43,532 nucleotides of DNA from Alphaproteobacteria bacterium. Its GTDB lineage: Bacteria; Pseudomonadota; Alphaproteobacteria; Reyranellales; Reyranellaceae. The position numbers and the translations under genes are program-made. The notes under the pieces were generated by a model. It searched no databases. It was given only the letters and a program-made list of their open reading frames with translations, and was not told the origin of the DNA. How positions within the stretch are numbered: the stretch's first letter is position 1; each line of letters opens with the position of its first letter. Below, one piece after another: positions 1-5,890 of the stretch. Location of the stretch: contig JAFAZJ010000269.1 of the NCBI GenBank assembly GCA_019239835.1, positions 1-43,532 of the forward strand, in the 5' to 3' direction.

Positions 1-512
1 AGCGCCGTCAGCACCAGGCCACAGGGCAGAAAGCCCAGCGCGATTCCGGTGACAAAATCGCCAGGAAAACCCGGCACCGGTGCCACACGAACAATCTTCG
101 TCGCCAGAAATTGCGTTCCCGGCAAGTGCAAGCTCGTCCCACCGAGCGCGCCCATGACCAGCAGCAAGGCGGCTATGGCAACGAACAGAGCTCGGAACCA
201 GCCGAGCTCGACGACCTGCGCGAACCCCTCTGCTAGTCCGCCGGCCACGGCGCCGAAACCGCCATAGGTGACCGCGCGACCGAGGTGATAGCCCGGCAGC
301 AGGGCGGCGCGCATGCGACTGAAAGCCGGGCCGATCTCGTGCACGGCCGCAAGCCGCAGCGCTCGCGTCAGCACGAATGGGCCACACATCCCCAGGCAAT
401 GCGTGGTGCCGCCGATGAGTCCGGTCAGGAATACAGCAACGTAGAGCGCCAGCTCCGGCGGCAATCCGCCCAGCAACCACGCGGCGTCCCAGCCGTGATG
501 GTGATCATGCAT
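1..512 (-). CDS. TauE/SafE-like (DsbD_2/UreH-like) membrane protein, 3' end off the window
   Basis: The reading frame starts at ATG 512 and runs open to the left edge, so only about 170 N-terminal residues are visible. The protein begins MHDHHHGWD, a His-rich start that could bind metal. A first membrane helix follows, then the signature GGTTHCLGMCGPF at about residues 34-46. The same kind of motif is repeated near the edge as GFLPCGL. Paired Cys-containing helices of this type are typical of the cytochrome-biogenesis-like TauE/SafE or DsbD_2 families. Members of this group often sit near cbb3 oxidase assembly genes and FNR-type regulators, so a role in metal or thiol handling for respiration is an inference. 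A near-FixK box (547-560) lies just upstream, in keeping with the island to the right. The family call is fairly secure; the substrate is unknown. Confidence 0.75.
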   Translation of the reverse strand, partial: MHDHHHGWDAAWLLGGLPPELALYVAVFLTGLIGGTTHCLGMCGPFVLTRALRLAAVHEIGPAFSRMRAALLPGYHLGRAVTYGGFGAVAGGLAEGFAQVVELGWFRALFVAIAALLLVMGALGGTSLHLPGTQFLATKIVRVAPVPGFPGDFVTGIALGFLPCGLVLTA

Positions 513-546
513 TGCACCAATTACGGCCGAGCGAGACGCTCGGTCA

Positions 547-560
547 TTGATTCATGTCAG
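547..560 (-). promoter_or_regulatory. FixK/FNR-like box (one mismatch)
   Basis: TTGA-TTCATG-TCAG matches TTGA-N6-TCAA with one mismatch in the last base. Its centre is about 41 bp upstream of ATG 512. That is closer than the other boxes in this window and would imply an almost leaderless transcript, so it is a weaker candidate. Confidence 0.45.
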
Positions 561-573
561 TCGGCCGCGCGCC

Positions 574-1941
574 TCACGTCAGCATGTGGCACTCGCCTTC
601 GGACGGTACGACACAGTCCCAGCCCAGCTCACGCTCGATACGTTGCTGCAAAGCCGCCGACGCATCGCCTTCACCGTGCACGATGAAGGTACGGGTCGGC
701 GGGCGTTCAAAGCCGCTCAGCCAGCGCAGGATCTCGCCAGCGTCAGCGTGTGCCGACAGCATTGGAAGATTGTCGATTTCCGCCCGAACAGGAATCCACT
801 GGCCGTGCATCTTTACCTCCTTCGCTCCCTTCAGAAGCGAATCGCCGCGCGTGCCGGCGGCCTGGAAGCCGGCGAACAGGATCGTGTTGCGCGGATCCGG
901 CGCGAGTGCCTTCAGGTGATGCAGAACCCGACCACCCGTCGCCATGCCGCTGGCGGAGATGATGATCTTGGGCACCGGACTGTGTTTCAGTGCACGGGAC
1001 TTCTCGATGTCGCGGACATAGGTCGCAACAGACATCGACTGTCGGCAAACGTCCGGCGAAAGTCGGTGGTCATTTGGATAGCGCTGAAAGATGCCGCTGG
1101 CATCAATCGACATCGGGCTGTCGAGATAGACCGGCAGAGACGGAATCTTGCCAGCCTTCTTCAGCTGCCAGCACAGATGCAGCAGTTCCTGCGCGCGGCC
1201 CACGGCAAAGGCCGGGATCAACACGCTGCCGCCGCGCATCATCGTGCGTTCGACGATCTCGAGCAATGCTGCGGCGGGATCCGTCGCCGGATGCGTGCGA
1301 TCGCCATAAGTCGACTCGACGACGAGATAATCGCAAGTGGCAACCCGCGCAGGATCCGGCATCAGTGGGTCGGCATAGCGGCCGAGATCGCCCGAGAAGA
1401 CGACACGCTTGCCTGCCCAGTCGATCTGCGCGGTCGCCGCCCCCAGGATATGGCCCGCGCGGCGCAACAGCAGATGCGCGCCGTAACCCATGTCGATCGG
1501 CTCGTCGAACCTCACCGCATCGATCCGCTCCAGCGCCCGCTCGGCATCGCGCTGATCGTAGAGCGGCAGAGCCGGCTTGTGACGGGAGAATCCATGTCGG
1601 TTGGCGAACTCGGCGTCGTTCTCCTGGATCCGCGCGCTGTCGAGCAGCAGCAGCAGGCAGAGCTCGGCCGATGCCTCCGAACACAGGACCCGTCCACCGA
1701 AACCCTCGCGTACCAGCTTCGGCAGATAGCCGGAGTGGTCGAGATGGGCATGGGTGAGCACGACCTTGTCGATCGTCTCGGGCGGCACCGCGAACCTCGC
1801 CCAGTTCTTCAGGCGCAGCGCCTTGAGACCCTGGAACAGGCCGCAATCGACCAGGATGCCGTGCCCATCGTAGCGCAGCAGATGACGCGAGCCCGTGACC
1901 GTGCCGGCGGCGCCAAGAAAGCTGAGCGTCAATGGCGCCAT
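574..1941 (-). CDS. beta-CASP metallo-beta-lactamase-fold hydrolase (RNA-processing type)
   Basis: A 455-residue protein with the glyoxalase/MBL fold at the N-terminus: FLGAAGTVTGS near residue 8 and the zinc motif THAHLDHSG with H64, H66, D68 and H69. Later motifs are SGDLGRY and VESTYGDRTH. The C-terminal part carries the RNA-specificity region, with ISASGMATGGRV and FIVHGE. The length and motif set match the YSH1/CPSF-73-like bacterial enzymes, which cleave or trim RNA. The start at ATG 1941 has GGAGAT just upstream. A perfect inverted repeat (1950-1974) overlaps this ribosome site and a palindromic FixK box lies 72 bp upstream, so it should be induced at low oxygen. Homologues occur beside universal stress proteins in other proteobacteria. 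An RNase role is inferred from the family; no substrate is visible. Confidence 0.9.
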   Translation of the reverse strand: MAPLTLSFLGAAGTVTGSRHLLRYDGHGILVDCGLFQGLKALRLKNWARFAVPPETIDKVVLTHAHLDHSGYLPKLVREGFGGRVLCSEASAELCLLLLLDSARIQENDAEFANRHGFSRHKPALPLYDQRDAERALERIDAVRFDEPIDMGYGAHLLLRRAGHILGAATAQIDWAGKRVVFSGDLGRYADPLMPDPARVATCDYLVVESTYGDRTHPATDPAAALLEIVERTMMRGGSVLIPAFAVGRAQELLHLCWQLKKAGKIPSLPVYLDSPMSIDASGIFQRYPNDHRLSPDVCRQSMSVATYVRDIEKSRALKHSPVPKIIISASGMATGGRVLHHLKALAPDPRNTILFAGFQAAGTRGDSLLKGAKEVKMHGQWIPVRAEIDNLPMLSAHADAGEILRWLSGFERPPTRTFIVHGEGDASAALQQRIERELGWDCVVPSEGECHMLT

Positions 1942-1949
1942 CGGGGATC

Positions 1950-1974
1950 TCCATCGGCGAGTGCCGCCGATGGA
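1950..1974 (-). promoter_or_regulatory. 5'-UTR hairpin touching the ribosome site of the metallo-hydrolase gene
   Basis: TCCATCGGC and GCCGATGGA form a perfect 9-bp inverted repeat with a 7-nt loop. On the minus strand the distal arm ends in GATGGA and runs straight into the Shine-Dalgarno GGAGAT, nine bases before the ATG at 1941. Folding would hide part of the ribosome site. A regulatory role is inferred. Confidence 0.5.
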
Positions 1975-2006
1975 GAGCCATCTACGATCACGCCCACCCG
2001 CGCGCT

Positions 2007-2020
2007 TTGATCCGGATCAA
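2007..2020 (-). promoter_or_regulatory. FixK/FNR box upstream of the metallo-hydrolase gene
   Basis: TTGATCCGGATCAA is a perfect palindrome and an exact TTGA-N6-TCAA site. Its centre is 72 bp upstream of ATG 1941, in the 105-bp gap between two same-strand genes, giving the metallo-hydrolase its own promoter. Confidence 0.8.
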
Positions 2021-2046
2021 GCTGCAAAGGAACGTTGGGGCCCGGC

Positions 2047-3630
2047 TCAGGCTTGCCGCAGCACCGCGCAGGCGCTCTCCAGCACGCGTGCCGCATCGCC
2101 ACCGGCGTCAATGCGATGCCAATCGATCGATCCGATGCCGCGTTCGGCCTGCAGTGCGACGATATCGGGGTTGGCGTCGGAAGCATCGTGCACCCGCTGG
2201 CTGACCCGTGAAACGAGATCATGCATCGGTGCCTCCAGCCACAGCCCGGCAAACCCTATGCCCAGTCGCACAGCCAGCCCCCGCAGCGCTTCGCGCTCCT
2301 CCTCGTGGAGATGCACTGCATCGACGATCACGCTGTAGCCGGCACGCAGAGCCAGCTCCGCCTTGTGTCGCAAGATCCCGTACACGGCATCGCTGCTGCG
2401 CGGATCGTAGGCTTTCAGCGGCAGACGGTCATATTCACCGACCGCGAACAGGCGCTTGCGCTCAACGTCGCTGCGCAGATGGACGGCGCCGGGAAGGCAG
2501 CCGATACCGGGCGCAAGGCCTGCGGCGAGCGTGCTCTTGCCCGTGCCCGACAGTCCACCAATTGCCAGAAGTCGCGGTGCGACCGGCTCCAGCACCGCTT
2601 CCGCCAGCGCGAAATAGCGCGCCGCCGCGGCCATTTCCGCCTGCCGATCGGCATCGCCCAAATGGTCCAGACCCGCGGCGATGACCTTGGCACGAATTGC
2701 GGCGCGCACGCTGATAAACAGCGGCAACGCCGCCAGTCCCGCCAATTGTCGCTCATCTGCCCAGGACACGAGGTATCGGTTGAAAAGAAGACTGGCCTCG
2801 ACGGCGAGGCCGCGCTCAAGCAGGTCCATCAACAGGAAGGCGACGTCGTAGAGCACATCGATGGTCGCCAGCGCCTCGTCGAATTCCAGAGCATCGAACA
2901 GGGTAGGCGTCTGGTTCAGCAAGACGATGTTGCGCAGATGCAGGTCGCCGTGGCAGCGGCGAACGAACCCGGCTTTCGACCGCTCGACGAGCAGAGGGGC
3001 CACGCGCTCAAGTGCGCTGCGCGAGCGCATCGTGAAGGTTGCGACCCGCTCGATTCCGAACAGGTCAGGTGTCTCGTCCAGGCCACTCCTGTTGCCGTCG
3101 ATGACGGCTCGCATGTCGGCGACGACATCGACCCTGTGACGCATCTCGGCGCGAGTCTGTGACTGGACGACGGCGGCAGCCACGCGCTCGACCAGTACCT
3201 TGGTCAGCTCACCGCGGTCGGCCACACGATCGCAGGTGAGCCGTTCGTCGAAACGGCGCATCTGCACGACCCACTCGACGATCTCGCCCTCGCCTCCCAG
3301 CGCCAGAGCGCCGGCCCGCCGCACGACGGGCAGGACCCCGAGATAGATGTCGGGCGCATTCGCGCGATTGACCCGCACCTCGGCTTCGCAGGCGCGGCGA
3401 CGCTTCTCCAGCGTGGAGAAGTCCATGAACGGAAATTTCACCGCGCGTTTGACCTTGTAGGCGTGATCGCCTGCCAGGAATACCGCGGCGCCGTGCGTGT
3501 CGACACGCGTGACCTCGGCGCCGGCACCATGCGTCGATTTCGCCGCGAGGAAGGCGAGCACCTCAGCCTGGTCCTGCACGACATGCGCGGCCTTGGCCAC
3601 AGCCGGTCGATCGTTCTGCGAGTGGGCCAA
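2047..3630 (-). CDS. aminoglycoside-phosphotransferase-like / P-loop kinase fusion protein
   Basis: A 527-residue two-domain protein. The N-terminal half is an APH/choline-kinase-like fold with an ATP-site lysine region (HAYKVKRAVKFPFMDFST) and the catalytic loop CHGDLHLRN, with His at about 227. The C-terminal half is a small P-loop kinase with Walker A GGLSGTGKST, Lys about 365. This domain order is a known but uncharacterised bacterial family, often annotated as AAA family ATPase or bifunctional APH/ATP-binding protein. There is no reason to think it modifies antibiotics. The start is TTG 3630, with AGAGG ten bases upstream; the next in-frame Met is at residue 69, inside the kinase fold. 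A FixK box (3694-3707) lies 70 bp upstream, divergent from the stress protein on the plus strand. Function at low oxygen is unknown. Confidence 0.85.
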   Translation of the reverse strand: MAHSQNDRPAVAKAAHVVQDQAEVLAFLAAKSTHGAGAEVTRVDTHGAAVFLAGDHAYKVKRAVKFPFMDFSTLEKRRRACEAEVRVNRANAPDIYLGVLPVVRRAGALALGGEGEIVEWVVQMRRFDERLTCDRVADRGELTKVLVERVAAAVVQSQTRAEMRHRVDVVADMRAVIDGNRSGLDETPDLFGIERVATFTMRSRSALERVAPLLVERSKAGFVRRCHGDLHLRNIVLLNQTPTLFDALEFDEALATIDVLYDVAFLLMDLLERGLAVEASLLFNRYLVSWADERQLAGLAALPLFISVRAAIRAKVIAAGLDHLGDADRQAEMAAAARYFALAEAVLEPVAPRLLAIGGLSGTGKSTLAAGLAPGIGCLPGAVHLRSDVERKRLFAVGEYDRLPLKAYDPRSSDAVYGILRHKAELALRAGYSVIVDAVHLHEEEREALRGLAVRLGIGFAGLWLEAPMHDLVSRVSQRVHDASDANPDIVALQAERGIGSIDWHRIDAGGDAARVLESACAVLRQA

Positions 3631-3693
3631 GTCCCAAATTCCTCTCGGGGCGGCGAACGTTGCCGAATCCTGCCGTGCTGCGCGGTCCGCTCA

Positions 3694-3707
3694 TTGATCA
3701 TGGTCAA
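3694..3707 (-). promoter_or_regulatory. FixK/FNR box, APH/kinase side of divergent promoter
   Basis: TTGA-TCATGG-TCAA is an exact match. Its centre is 70 bp upstream of the TTG start at 3630 and 36 bp from the second box at 3730-3743. Confidence 0.75.
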
Positions 3708-3729
3708 GCCGCTGGTTTTTTCGGCTCGA

Positions 3730-3743
3730 TTGACCCGCATCAA
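3730..3743 (+). promoter_or_regulatory. FixK/FNR box, stress-protein side of divergent promoter
   Basis: TTGA-CCCGCA-TCAA is an exact match. Its centre is 57-58 bp upstream of ATG 3794. A class II activator position (-41.5) would place the transcript start near 3778, just before the AGGAGGT ribosome site. Confidence 0.8.
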
Positions 3744-3793
3744 ATCGCGGACGCCGAGGACATGCCACGTATGGGCAACAGCCAGGAGGTACT

Positions 3794-4618
3794 ATGACCT
3801 ACAAGACGATCCTTGTGCATTGCGATGAGCATCCGCGAGCGGCAGCGCGCGTCAAGCTGGCGATCGACCTTGCGCGGCGCCATGGCGCGCATCTCATCGG
3901 CATGGCTGTGGTTGCGCCCCCATACTTGCCGGTCGATATGATGGGCGGTGCGGCGAGCGCTGACGTGTATGCCCTGCTCGAGGAGGGCAACCGCGCACGC
4001 CTGGCTGGTGCCAAAGCAGCATTCAAGCGCGAAACCGAGGCTGCTGGCCTGTCCGCCGAATTTCTCGAGCGTGTCGATCAGCCGGTCGAGGCATTCGACA
4101 CGGCATTGCGCTATGCCGATCTTGCCATCGTCGGCCAGCGCACCGAGGACAGCAGCGACAGCGACCTGCCCGAGTCGGTCGCCATCGACACCGGTCGGCC
4201 GGTAATCGTCGTGCCACATATCGGCTACACCAGGCCGATCGGCGGCAATGTGCTGCTGGCGTGGAATGCCAGCCCCCAGGCCGCGCATGCGGCGACCGCA
4301 GCGCTGCCGCTGCTCGCCACGGCCAAGCAGGTGACACTGCTGGTGGTCAACGGGTCGGGCGACGACGCACATGGCCAGGAACCCGGCGCCGACGCTGCCC
4401 GTTGGCTGGCGCGACACGGTGTGAAGGTCACGGTGCAGCGTGAATCGTCAGCCGGCAGCGATGTCGGCAGCATCATCCTTTCGCGCGTGCTCGACTTCGA
4501 TATCGACCTGGTCGTGATGGGTGTCTACGGCCACTCGCGCTTCCGGGAGTTCGTACTGGGCGGCGCCAGCGCGACGATTTTGTCCTCGATGACCGTGCCC
4601 GTCCTGATGGCCCATTGA
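3794..4618 (+). CDS. universal stress protein, tandem-domain type
   Basis: A 274-residue protein with two USP folds. The first (about 1-140) starts TYKTILVHCDEHP and has a degenerate nucleotide loop. The second (about 150-274) starts NVLLAWNAS and ends with the ATP-type loop GVYGHSRFREFVLGGAS. The length fits the double-domain cytoplasmic USPs that proteobacteria induce under oxygen or energy limitation. The ribosome site AGGAGGT lies six bases before the ATG. It has its own FixK box upstream and is followed after 11 bp by the eRF1-like gene, whose ribosome site overlaps this stop codon, so the two are probably co-translated. Family assignment is secure; the bound ligand is not known. Confidence 0.92.
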   Translation: MTYKTILVHCDEHPRAAARVKLAIDLARRHGAHLIGMAVVAPPYLPVDMMGGAASADVYALLEEGNRARLAGAKAAFKRETEAAGLSAEFLERVDQPVEAFDTALRYADLAIVGQRTEDSSDSDLPESVAIDTGRPVIVVPHIGYTRPIGGNVLLAWNASPQAAHAATAALPLLATAKQVTLLVVNGSGDDAHGQEPGADAARWLARHGVKVTVQRESSAGSDVGSIILSRVLDFDIDLVVMGVYGHSRFREFVLGGASATILSSMTVPVLMAH

Positions 4619-4629
4619 GGAGCAGCGGG

Positions 4630-5019
4630 ATGTCACACTACCACGCCATCGTCTGGCTCGATCACCTGGAAGCCAGGATCTTCCATTTCAACGCGAGCGA
4701 TGCCGAAGGGGCGACAATCAACTCACATTCGCCCGATCGGCATCTGCATCACCGCGCCGGCTCTCGCACAGGCAACCGCGCGCCCGACGATCACGATTTC
4801 TTCGCTGGCGTTGTCGACGCGCTCGAAAGTGCACGAGAGTGGCTGATCGTCGGGCCCGGACTGGCGAAGGCGGCATTCGTCGGCTATGTGCGCAGTCACC
4901 ACCCCGCGGACGTCAGCCGGATCGTGCTTGTCGAGACGCTCGGTCATCCGACCGACGGCGAGCTGCTGCGCCTCGCGCGCAAGCGCGCGCCGGCGATCGA
5001 CAGGATGCTGCCGCCATAG
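4630..5019 (+). CDS. eRF1-domain-like small protein ('translational machinery protein' family)
   Basis: The 129-residue protein begins MSHYHAIVWLDHLEARIFHFN and ends with VETLGHPTDGELLRLARKR. This layout, with the DHxEAxxFxF start and a C-terminal VGVETxDHPxDGxLL-like block, resembles small alphaproteobacterial proteins annotated as translational machinery or eRF1-domain-like (host-attachment/baeRF-type) proteins. No GGQ hydrolysis motif is present, so it is unlikely to release peptides itself. I chose ATG 4630 over an in-frame start at 4615 because GAGGAG at 4617-4622 is well placed for it. It is the second gene of the FixK-controlled stress-protein unit and is followed by a terminator. A role at the ribosome under hypoxia is inference only. 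Confidence 0.7.
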   Translation: MSHYHAIVWLDHLEARIFHFNASDAEGATINSHSPDRHLHHRAGSRTGNRAPDDHDFFAGVVDALESAREWLIVGPGLAKAAFVGYVRSHHPADVSRIVLVETLGHPTDGELLRLARKRAPAIDRMLPP

Positions 5020-5052
5020 CCGGACCTGCCAGACCTCGTCACGCGAAAGGGG

Positions 5053-5080
5053 CGCCGCTTCGAGCGGCGGCTCTTTTTTT
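5053..5080 (+). terminator. Rho-independent terminator of the stress-protein/eRF1-like operon
   Basis: CGCCGCT-TCG-AGCGGCG forms a 7-bp GC-rich stem with a 3-nt loop and is followed by GCTCTTTTTTT. It begins 34 bp after the stop at 5019 and lies just before a convergent gene. Confidence 0.9.
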
Positions 5081-5093
5081 CACGAAGCGACGT

Positions 5094-5279
5094 TCATTCC
5101 TCGAACGGGTCTATAGGGGCGCCCGCCACCGATTTTGCCAGCGCTCTGTAGCGTGCACGCAGATCCTCGTCGGTCGTCTCGGTTGCCTTGCCGAGCGCGG
5201 CAAACAACTTCCGACTGGGCGCGTTTCCGGCGCCAATGAATGCGATGAAGATCTCCTCGATGCTCTCCGGACTCAGCAT
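5094..5279 (-). CDS. small unknown protein (61 aa)
   Basis: The frame is open upstream to 5387, but the start at ATG 5279 is chosen because GGAGG lies five bases before it. The protein begins MLSPESIEEIFIAFIGAG and ends GAPIDPFEE. It looks like a soluble helical protein with an acidic C-terminus and no membrane segment or cysteine. No family is recognised. It stands alone on the minus strand, with a near-FixK box 62 bp upstream that it shares with the divergent channel gene. It is convergent with the operon on its left, whose terminator lies between them. The good ribosome site and the conserved box spacing argue that it is a real gene. Confidence 0.6.
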   Translation of the reverse strand: MLSPESIEEIFIAFIGAGNAPSRKLFAALGKATETTDEDLRARYRALAKSVAGAPIDPFEE

Positions 5280-5334
5280 GGCAGCCTCCGTCTGCGACTG
5301 AGCACCAACATCGCATCGGCAAATCTTGCCGGCG

Positions 5335-5348
5335 CTGATCTGCATCAA
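5335..5348. promoter_or_regulatory. FixK/FNR-like box shared by divergent genes (one mismatch)
   Basis: CTGA-TCTGCA-TCAA, read on the other strand as TTGA-TGCAGA-TCAG. The centre is 62 bp from the minus-strand start at 5279 and 64 bp from the plus-strand start at 5405, so one site could serve both. Confidence 0.65.
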
Positions 5349-5404
5349 GGGAAACGCAACAACCCGCTGGCAAGGTGATTCAGTCAACTGCTAGCGGAGA
5401 TGAC

Positions 5405-5890
5405 GTGCCCATCGCGATGCTGGTCTGCGTGGCGCTGGTCCTCGGCACCATCCTGATCCACTACGAGGTGCTGCGCCTGGCATCGGAGCACGTGCATGAC
5501 CTGCCGATCGCGCCGCGTCTACGCATCATTCCGGTCGTCATCGCCGCCTTCATCGGCCACACGCTCGAGGTCTGGCTCTACGGCCTCGCCTATTGGGCAC
5601 TGACCGCGGTGTCGACCCTCGGGACGATCGCCGGCACCGGGACGCTGGGTGTCGAGGACTTCGTCTACTTCTCCGCTGTCACCTACACGTCGCTGGGCTT
5701 CGGCGACCTGGTGCCGACAGGCCATCTGCGCCTGGTCGCCGGCGTCGAAGGCCTTAACGGCCTGATCCTGATCGGCTGGTCGGCGTCCTTCACTTACCTC
5801 GCGATGGAGCGCTACTGGCCGCTGCATCGCAAGACCACCCGCAAGCGTCATGCACGCCCGCCGGTCAAGTCGGCTGCGGAGCTCCACTGA
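5405..5890 (+). CDS. K+-channel-like membrane protein (Ion_trans_2 type)
   Basis: A 161-residue membrane protein. A first helix at about 4-24 and a second at about 41-65 are followed by the pore loop FVYFSAVTYTSLGFGDLVP and a last helix at about 118-142. The filter TSLGFGD resembles the TVGYGD of potassium channels but has Leu-Gly-Phe, as seen in many bacterial two-helix channels. The tail is strongly basic (HRKTTRKRHARPP). The start is GTG 5405 with GGAG five bases upstream; ATG 5417 is an alternative. The stop overlaps the ATG of the acyl-CoA synthetase gene (TGATG), so the two are translationally coupled. It sits under the 5335 box. Ion selectivity is not proven by the sequence. Confidence 0.8.
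   Translation: MPIAMLVCVALVLGTILIHYEVLRLASEHVHDLPIAPRLRIIPVVIAAFIGHTLEVWLYGLAYWALTAVSTLGTIAGTGTLGVEDFVYFSAVTYTSLGFGDLVPTGHLRLVAGVEGLNGLILIGWSASFTYLAMERYWPLHRKTTRKRHARPPVKSAAELH

Noticed and set aside
547-2010. Long plus-strand frame of 487 codons opposite the metallo-hydrolase
   Set aside because: It is the antisense shadow of a clear beta-CASP gene in GC-rich DNA; it has no ribosome site and an Arg/Gln/His-rich composition without motifs.
5369-5384. GTGATTCAGTCAA as another FixK box
   Set aside because: The spacing between the half sites is five, not six, and the left half is mismatched.
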